In this document: piece by piece, positions 6,238 through 11,635 of the stretch
How positions within the stretch are numbered: position 1 is the stretch's first letter
Layout of the letters: every line of letters begins with the position of its first letter
Source: an uncultured Collinsella sp.
Lineage (GTDB): Bacteria; Actinomycetota; Coriobacteriia; Coriobacteriales; Coriobacteriaceae
DNA: 15,264 nt
Direction: 5' to 3'
Assembly (NCBI GenBank): GCA_900544645.1
Contig: UQWG01000046.1
Coordinates: 1-15,264, forward strand
The notes under the pieces: generated by a model
Databases searched by the model: none
What the model was told of the DNA's origin: nothing
What the model saw: the letters and a program-made list of their open reading frames with translations, nothing else
Program-made: the position numbers and the translations under genes

Positions 6238-7634
6238 GCAAGCTGTCTCCCGCGCGCAAGCTTGCACTCGATGTACTGATGGAGGCCGATCGCCGCGGTA
6301 TGTATGCGCGCGACGTGCTGTCCTCTCGCGCATCGGCCAAGGCTATTGACCAGCGCGATTCCGCTTTTGCAGCTCGCTTGGCGCTTGGTGTGGCCGCCAC
6401 GCAGGGTATTTTGGACGAACTGCTCGATCAGTTTCTCGATAAGCCTAAAAAGGTTGCGCCGCGTGTTCGCATGGCGCTTCGTATCTCGGCCTTCGAGATG
6501 CTCTATCTGCATACGCCTGGTCGCGTTGCGGTGAGTCAGGGCGTTGAGCTGGTGCGCAGCGGAGCTAAGTCTGCCGCCGGTTTGGCCAATGCCGTGCTGC
6601 ATAAGGTCGCGGACAACGTTGAGGACTTTGCCACGGCGTCCGATGTAGATGAGTCTGATCGACGCCTGGTTCGTCTGTCGCGTCTGATGGGACTGCCGCG
6701 TTGGCTGTGCGCTCGCATTATGGCGTCGTTTGACACGCCAGAGGGTGCGCTTAACTTTGCCGGCAATCTGGCCCCCGCGCCGCTGGCCCTGCATGAGAAC
6801 GCCTTTGCGACTAAGCCCGATCCGTATATCTCGCAGCTCGTCGCGCCTGTCTTCCCGGGCTGCCATGCTCCGGTTGATGCCCAGGTTACCGTTGCTTCGG
6901 GTGTGTTTGAGCGTGCTGCCGCGGTGGCCTCGGACCTTAACGCCCAGCTCATCGCCACAGCTGCCACGCGCCCTGGAAGCTGCCTTGAGATTGGTGCCGG
7001 TCGTGGCACCAAGACCTATGTGATGATGTGCCAGGCCAAGCGTGCGGGCTATGAGCGTCAGCATACGGCACTTGATCTTCATGACCGCAAGTGCGATCTG
7101 AATCTCGCTCGCCTGCATAAGGCCGGTATTCAGGGCGTTCGTACGGTTTCGGGTGATGCCTGCGAGCTTGATGAGGTGCTCACATCGTTTGATGCCATGC
7201 TTGGCGAGCCGGTTAAGTTCGACACGGTTTTTATCGATGCGCCGTGCTCTGGCACCGGAACCATGCGTCGTCATCCCGAGATTCCGTGGCGTCTGACCGA
7301 GAACGACGTTACGACTGATCTGCCCAAGCTGCAGCTGACGATGCTCAAAGAGGCTGCCGCGCGCGTGGCTGCCGGCGGCGAGCTCATCTATGCGACGTGC
7401 TCCGTCTTCGACGAGGAGAACACGCAGGTGGTGGATGCGTTCCTTGCTTCTCCCGAGGGTGCCGGCTTTAGCGTGGCGCCGCTTTCCGAAGCACAGATTC
7501 TGCAACTCCCCGAGTTCGATCAGGCCAAGAAGCTCGTATCCGTACGCCAGAACGATCGAGGCCTTTTCCAAAGTGTGCCGGTAAACGCCGACTCCTACGA
7601 CGGCCACTTCTGCGCCAGACTGGTCCACAAGTAA
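6234..7634 (+). CDS. rsmB: 16S rRNA (cytosine-5)-methyltransferase, RsmB/Sun type
   Basis: This 466-residue protein has an N-terminal NusB-like RNA-binding domain (about 5-135) and a C-terminal SAM-dependent methyltransferase domain (about 215-466). Motif IV, DAPCSGTGTMRRHPEIPW, holds C338, and motif VI, YATCSVFDEEN, holds the catalytic-type C389. These are the two cysteines of the m5C RNA methyltransferases. The NusB-like N-terminus points to RsmB, which methylates C967 of 16S rRNA, rather than RsmF. The SAM-binding motif reads LEIGAGRGTKT (251-261) instead of the common form DxCAAPGGKT, a variant worth noting but not obviously disabling. The start ATG at 6234 overlaps the fmt stop by 4 bases. 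The frame is open upstream to 6186, inside fmt, but the ATGA overlap makes 6234 the natural start. Confidence 0.93.
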   Translation: MSKLSPARKLALDVLMEADRRGMYARDVLSSRASAKAIDQRDSAFAARLALGVAATQGILDELLDQFLDKPKKVAPRVRMALRISAFEMLYLHTPGRVAVSQGVELVRSGAKSAAGLANAVLHKVADNVEDFATASDVDESDRRLVRLSRLMGLPRWLCARIMASFDTPEGALNFAGNLAPAPLALHENAFATKPDPYISQLVAPVFPGCHAPVDAQVTVASGVFERAAAVASDLNAQLIATAATRPGSCLEIGAGRGTKTYVMMCQAKRAGYERQHTALDLHDRKCDLNLARLHKAGIQGVRTVSGDACELDEVLTSFDAMLGEPVKFDTVFIDAPCSGTGTMRRHPEIPWRLTENDVTTDLPKLQLTMLKEAAARVAAGGELIYATCSVFDEENTQVVDAFLASPEGAGFSVAPLSEAQILQLPEFDQAKKLVSVRQNDRGLFQSVPVNADSYDGHFCARLVHK

Positions 7635-7640
7635 CTACTA

Positions 7641-7707
7641 AGTTGCGGTGAAATAGGGATTGAAAAGCCGCTTCTGTCCGCCAAACAGTCCTTATTTCAC
7701 TGCAACT
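7641..7707. repeat. Imperfect palindrome (21-bp arms) after rsmB
   Basis: The arms are 7641-7661 (starts AGTTGCGGTGAAATAGGG) and 7687-7707 (ends TTATTTCACTGCAACT). The three differences are all G-T or T-G, so a plus-strand RNA would pair along all 21 positions, plus G7662-C7686. The loop is about 25 bases. The element begins 6 bases after the rsmB stop. No T-tract follows, so it is not a classical terminator. It may be a dispersed intergenic repeat or a 3'-end stabilising hairpin. Confidence 0.6.
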
Positions 7708-7720
7708 CACAAGGAAACCT

Positions 7721-7741
7721 GGGTAGCTTGATTAGCTACCC
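7721..7741. other. Short perfect hairpin in the rsmB-fmdB junction
   Basis: GGGTAGC (7721-7727) pairs with GCTACCC (7735-7741) around a 7-base loop. No T-run follows on the plus strand, and only a weak pyrimidine stretch follows on the minus strand. It could assist transcription termination at this convergent junction; its function is unclear. Confidence 0.4.
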
Positions 7742-7748
7742 ATAGAGC

Positions 7749-7795
7749 AAAGAAATAGCCCCACGATCGACGTTGATCGCGGGGCCGCGTTGTTT
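7749..7795 (-). terminator. Terminator of fmdB, probably bidirectional
   Basis: GCCCCACGATC (7758-7768) pairs with GATCGCGGGGC (7775-7785); the single mismatch becomes a G-U pair in the minus-strand RNA. On the minus strand it is followed by TATTTCTTT, and it begins about 11 bases after the fmdB stop. On the plus strand it is followed by TTGTTTCT, so it can also end the fmt-rsmB transcript. Confidence 0.8.
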
Positions 7796-8032
7796 CTAGC
7801 GGCTATGCGGGCAGTTGGCGCAGCAGCCACTGGTGGCGTTGGTACTGGAGCCGCCGCTTCGTTGATCGGTGTTGTAGAAACCGCTGCCCTCAAATTTAAT
7901 GCCGCTGGCCGAGAACGTCTTGGCCGCCGGGGCACCGCAGCTGGGGCACACGACCTCGGGAGTCTCGGACATGGGATGCTCAACCTCAAACACGTTGCCG
8001 CAGCTCGAGCACTTGTAATCGTAGCGCGCCAT
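7796..8032 (-). CDS. FmdB-family zinc-ribbon protein
   Basis: This small protein of 78 residues matches the FmdB/CxxC_CxxC_SSSS family. It opens with MARYDYKCSSCGNVFEVEH, followed by a second CPSC pair. The ligands C8/C11 and C29/C32 form one zinc ribbon. The family hallmark GIKFEGSGFYNTDQR (about 44-58) follows, then a Gly/Ser-rich linker and a Cys-rich end (C70, C71, C74, H76). The family is named after a putative regulator of formamidase, but its general function is not established. A good AAGGAA site lies 5 bases upstream on the minus strand. It sits downstream of the glucan enzyme gene with a hairpin in between, so it may be expressed by read-through. No functional link to glycogen is implied. 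Confidence 0.9.
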   Translation of the reverse strand: MARYDYKCSSCGNVFEVEHPMSETPEVVCPSCGAPAAKTFSASGIKFEGSGFYNTDQRSGGSSTNATSGCCANCPHSR

Positions 8033-8050
8033 AATACTTCCTTTTCAGCA

Positions 8051-8076
8051 CAAAGCGGGCAGATTACTCTGCCCGC
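8051..8076 (-). terminator. Terminator-like hairpin after the GH13-GH77 gene
   Basis: GCGGGCAG (8055-8062) pairs perfectly with CTGCCCGC (8069-8076) around a 6-base loop. On the minus strand it is followed by TTTGTGCT, a short U-rich tail. It stands about 45 bases past the stop of the glucan gene and about 10 bases before the fmdB ribosome-binding site, so termination is probably partial or fmdB has its own start. Confidence 0.6.
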
Positions 8077-8120
8077 ATAAATTCAAACGTCTGTAACTGT
8101 ACCCTATATCGGGGGTTTTA

Positions 8121-11100
8121 TCACGCTTCGCCCCAGAATCTATGGTTGTTGCGCAGGAGCTGTGCGGTTTTGTTCTCGGCGGCTGCAATGTCCGCCTCGT
8201 CAGCCTGCCAGGTCCAGTTGCCCGTGGCCACGCCCGGAACGTTCATGCGCGCGTCGTCGCCAAGCCCCAGGACATCCTGCAGTGGCATCATCACCAGGGG
8301 AGCGTCGCTTGCCAGCGCGTCGCTCATCAGCTTGGCCGCCACCTCAACACCGCTCGGTTCATCGCCGCCCGCAAAGGTACGGGTGCACCAACCGGCCAGC
8401 GTCGACGTATCGTGCGTCGAGGTGTACAGAATCTTGCCGGGCGTGGGATGCACACCGCAACGAACGTCGTAGTCGCTAAACTCCAGCACGTCCATGCCGG
8501 GGAAACCGCAGGTCGATGCCATGGCGCGAACACCGGGCGTCAGATAGCCCAAGTCCTCAGCGATAAAGTTGAGCGGACCCAGTTCGTCATAGGCGGTCTG
8601 GAACAGGTCCTTGCCCGGGCCCGCCAGCCAGCGGCCGTCGGCGCATGCCTTGCCCGCGGGAATGCTGTAATAGCTGTGGAATCCCAGGAAGTGATCCAGA
8701 CGCACGCGGTCGTAGAGCGAGAACGCGCGGCGCAGGCGATCCATCCACCAACTATAGCCGTTCTGCTTCATGTGGTCCCAGCGGAACGTCGGGTTGCCCC
8801 ACATCTGGCCCTCGGGCGCAAAGTTGTCGGGCGGCGCGCCGGAAATCTCAATCGCCTTGCCGGTATCGGACAGCCAGAAGTTCTCGGGTTCGCTCCACGC
8901 GTCTGCCGAATCGTCGGACACGTACATAGGAATATCGCCGATGACCTCGATGCCCTTCTTGTGCGCATAGTTCATGAGCTCGCACCAAGCCAGGTCAAAG
9001 CGGTACTGCATGTACGCCTGAAGCTCGGCCTCGTTGTGGAAGCGCTTGTCGTCGATTAGATGCTCGTTGTAGCGAGCGACATCTGCCGGCCAATTGTGGC
9101 GCGACTCGCCCTCAAAGTACTTTTTGACGGCCATATAGACGCTGTACTTCTCGAGCCAATCGGCATTGCGATGTTTAAACGCGGTGTACAACGGATCGGC
9201 ATCTTCGCCGCCGCGGGCCATCCAGGTCTCAAAGTCGGCGGCCAGCTCCTCGTGGCTCTCGGGTAGCAGGTCGATATTGCCTGCAAAGGCCGAAGGACCG
9301 GCGTAAGGGGAGCGGAAGAAGTCCGTGGGGTTGACGGGGAGAACCTGCCAGTAGCGCATGCCCATGGCGGCCAGATGGTCGATAAAGCGACGCGTGGGTG
9401 CGCCGATCGTACCCGGCTTGCCGTCGTCGGTCGGCACCGATGTGATATGGCACACAACACCCGCACCGTGATCGAGCGGCTCCTGCAGGCGCTGCTCAGC
9501 ATGGTGATAGATGATTGACGAGCCCAGCGGATACAGATCGAGCGTGACCGTACCGTTGTGGATCTCGCACTCGTGACCGCTAATAACATCGCTCGCGCAT
9601 TCGTCGAGCGCCGGAATCGTCACGCGGTGCGAATTGCGGAGGCTGCGGTTGATGATGACGGTCGCGGACTCGCCATCCTTGCCCGTACGGTTGTAGGCAA
9701 GTACCTCGTCATTGAGCGCGAAGGCCTTGATCTCGCCATCGATCATAAACGGCAGCGCGCGGCGCACGGCCGAGGCATTCTTGACGATCGCGAACGTATC
9801 GAAGTCGTGCAGGTTTTCCTTGGTCGGCATGGTGCGGCGATTGCCCGGATCGGTGAGACCCTCCAAGCCGTACTCGTCACCGTAATAGATTGAGGGAACG
9901 CCCGGGAACGTCATCTGCATGAGCGTCGCCAGCCAAAAGCGGCTCTTGGCCAGGCCCATGGAGTTCTCGTCCAGGCGCCATTTGCTGCGCTCGCTCTCGG
10001 GCAGCTGCGACTCGTCGGGGCCACCGCCGAGCACCGAGATAATGCGCGGGCGGTCGTGGCTCGACAGCAGATTGAGCGCGCAGGATAATGCCTCGCGCGG
10101 GTAGTTCTCGCGCAGGGTCTCGATATCCTCGGCAGCCTGATAGGCGTTCTTGTAGCCCATCAAAAAGCCAATGACCATGTCGCGGAAGGGGTAATCCATA
10201 GCAGAGTCAAGCTCGGAGCCCTGCAGGTAGCGGCGCAGATGACCGTAGCTAATCTTGTTGGAAGCGTCTTCCCAGACTTCGCCGAGCAACAGTGCGTCAG
10301 GCTTTTCGGCAAGTACGGCCTTTTTGATCTCGGCCAAGAAGTCGTCGGAAAGCTCGTCGGCCACGTCCAGACGCCAGCCATGGGCGCCAGCGCGCAGCCA
10401 TTTGCGAATCACGCCGTCCTTGCCCAGGAGCCGCTCGCGTACCAGCTCGGAGCTCTCATTGATGGCGGGCATATTGCCCACGCCCCACCAGCAGTCGTAC
10501 GAGCCGTCCTCATGGAAATAAAACGCATCGCGCCACGGCGAATCCTTGCTCTGCCACGCGCCCACGCCGGGGTAGTTGCCGTAGCGGTTGAAGTAGATCG
10601 AATCGTCGCCCGTGTGGTTGAACACACCGTCCAAAATGATGGAAATGCCCAGCTTCTCGGCTGCCTCGCACAGCTCAGTAAAGTCCTGCTCGGTGCCCAG
10701 AATCGGATCGATCTTGGTGTAATCGGCGGTGTCGTAGCGGTGGTTGCTCGCGGCTTCAAAAATGGGGTTGAGGTAGATGGCTGTAAAGCCCAGCTCGGCG
10801 ATTCGAGGCAGGTCTTCCTGGATACCCTTGAGCGATCCGCCGTAGAAGTCCCAGGTCTTGATGGAGCCGTCCTCGGCGCGCTCGTACACAGGCGGCTCGT
10901 TCCAGTCCTCGACCATCCGGCGCTGGATTCCGTTGCGCGGTTTTTCGACCTCGGCCAGCGTGCGCTCGCGCCAGTGCTCGTCGCGGGCATAGCGATCGGG
11001 GAAGATCTGGTAGACCATTCCGCGCTCGTACCACTCGGGTCGAACTTCGCGGTGTTTGTAGACGGTGACCTGGAATGACGGCACCTCGGCGTAATCGTAG

Positions 11101-11417
11101 GTTATGCCTTCGCCGCCGGTGCGGCCCTGCGGTGCGCCCAGGCGAACCTCGGGCTGGCCCTCGATATTGCAGATAAAGCTGTACCAGATAAGACAGGGCT
11201 CGGCGCACTCCAGCTCGACGGTAAAGATGCCGTCGCCCTCGTGCGTCATGGGATACCGAGACTCACCGATCTCATCGACCCAGGTGCGCAGCGTAAGCGT
11301 TGCCTGGTTGGGGTCGGCATCCTCCAAAATCACCGAGAGGGAAACGGAAGTTCCAGTGGTCACAGCGCCAAACGGAGTGCGAAACTGCGGCAGACGGCTG
11401 TTGTGTATCAATCTCAT
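8121..11417 (-). CDS. Fused GH13 alpha-glucan hydrolase and GH77 4-alpha-glucanotransferase
   Basis: This single 1098-residue frame joins two complete glucan enzymes. Residues 1-120 look like a beta-sandwich N-domain, as in neopullulanase-type GH13 enzymes (inferred). The GH13 barrel holds DGVFNH (263-268), GWRLD with nucleophile D351, LLLGE with acid/base E380, and SSHD with D455. A beta-sandwich runs to about 640. From about 651 a MalQ-type GH77 domain begins (HITSVP, QVLPVNPTD, SPYAGPSAFAGN). It has nucleophile D908 in RVRLDHF, acid/base E954 in IAEDLG and D1003 in THDTS. Both catalytic sets are intact, and there is no signal peptide, so it acts in the cytoplasm. Likely role: debranching or hydrolysis plus glucan-chain transfer on glycogen or maltodextrins, next to glgA. 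GH13 specificity (neopullulanase, maltogenic amylase or debranching) cannot be fixed by eye. The start has only a weak ribosome-binding site. A frame-preserving assembly error is unlikely, because the linker reads normally. Confidence 0.93.
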   Translation of the reverse strand: MRLIHNSRLPQFRTPFGAVTTGTSVSLSVILEDADPNQATLTLRTWVDEIGESRYPMTHEGDGIFTVELECAEPCLIWYSFICNIEGQPEVRLGAPQGRTGGEGITYDYAEVPSFQVTVYKHREVRPEWYERGMVYQIFPDRYARDEHWRERTLAEVEKPRNGIQRRMVEDWNEPPVYERAEDGSIKTWDFYGGSLKGIQEDLPRIAELGFTAIYLNPIFEAASNHRYDTADYTKIDPILGTEQDFTELCEAAEKLGISIILDGVFNHTGDDSIYFNRYGNYPGVGAWQSKDSPWRDAFYFHEDGSYDCWWGVGNMPAINESSELVRERLLGKDGVIRKWLRAGAHGWRLDVADELSDDFLAEIKKAVLAEKPDALLLGEVWEDASNKISYGHLRRYLQGSELDSAMDYPFRDMVIGFLMGYKNAYQAAEDIETLRENYPREALSCALNLLSSHDRPRIISVLGGGPDESQLPESERSKWRLDENSMGLAKSRFWLATLMQMTFPGVPSIYYGDEYGLEGLTDPGNRRTMPTKENLHDFDTFAIVKNASAVRRALPFMIDGEIKAFALNDEVLAYNRTGKDGESATVIINRSLRNSHRVTIPALDECASDVISGHECEIHNGTVTLDLYPLGSSIIYHHAEQRLQEPLDHGAGVVCHITSVPTDDGKPGTIGAPTRRFIDHLAAMGMRYWQVLPVNPTDFFRSPYAGPSAFAGNIDLLPESHEELAADFETWMARGGEDADPLYTAFKHRNADWLEKYSVYMAVKKYFEGESRHNWPADVARYNEHLIDDKRFHNEAELQAYMQYRFDLAWCELMNYAHKKGIEVIGDIPMYVSDDSADAWSEPENFWLSDTGKAIEISGAPPDNFAPEGQMWGNPTFRWDHMKQNGYSWWMDRLRRAFSLYDRVRLDHFLGFHSYYSIPAGKACADGRWLAGPGKDLFQTAYDELGPLNFIAEDLGYLTPGVRAMASTCGFPGMDVLEFSDYDVRCGVHPTPGKILYTSTHDTSTLAGWCTRTFAGGDEPSGVEVAAKLMSDALASDAPLVMMPLQDVLGLGDDARMNVPGVATGNWTWQADEADIAAAENKTAQLLRNNHRFWGEA

Positions 11418-11478
11418 AGTACGGTCCAGTTCAATAGAATCACGGCCTGCGGGCCATGGGCTTTACGCACAGGATGTA

Positions 11479-11513
11479 AGTATATCTGTTGTACACAGGC
11501 TGTATAAACAACA
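11479..11513 (-). promoter_or_regulatory. Candidate -10 box and palindromic operator upstream of the glucan fusion gene
   Basis: On the minus strand, TATACT (forward 11479-11484) matches the -10 consensus at five of six bases and sits about 62 bases before the ATG. Directly upstream (11487-11513) is an imperfect palindrome on the forward strand: TGTTGT-ACACAG-G-CTGTAT-AA-ACAACA. It covers the spacer and -35 zone, the classic position for a repressor operator. No regulator gene is in the window, and no good -35 is visible. Confidence 0.45.
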
Positions 11514-11572
11514 TCCGTTTACCATCGGCGAACGGTTGTCCTAGAAAATCGTTTTACCAACTATCAACAGAG

Positions 11573-11599
11573 AAGGGGCGCCCGGTTGGAGCGCCCCTT
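11573..11599 (-). terminator. Terminator-like hairpin after glgA
   Basis: AAGGGGCGC (11573-11581) pairs perfectly with GCGCCCCTT (11591-11599) around a 9-base loop, 37 bases past the glgA stop on the minus strand. The bases that follow (CTCTGTTG) are only weakly U-rich. It marks the end of the glgC-glgD-glgA unit ahead of the separate candidate promoter for the downstream fusion gene. Confidence 0.65.
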
Positions 11600-11635
11600 G
11601 CATAGGGTTTGATGAGGTTTTGGATCGTCTGTGGG

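Noticed and set aside
6081..7628. 515-codon open frame antisense to rsmB
   Set aside because: Shadow of rsmB: low-information His/Arg/Gly-rich protein, no ribosome-binding site, and the sense strand encodes a clear methyltransferase.
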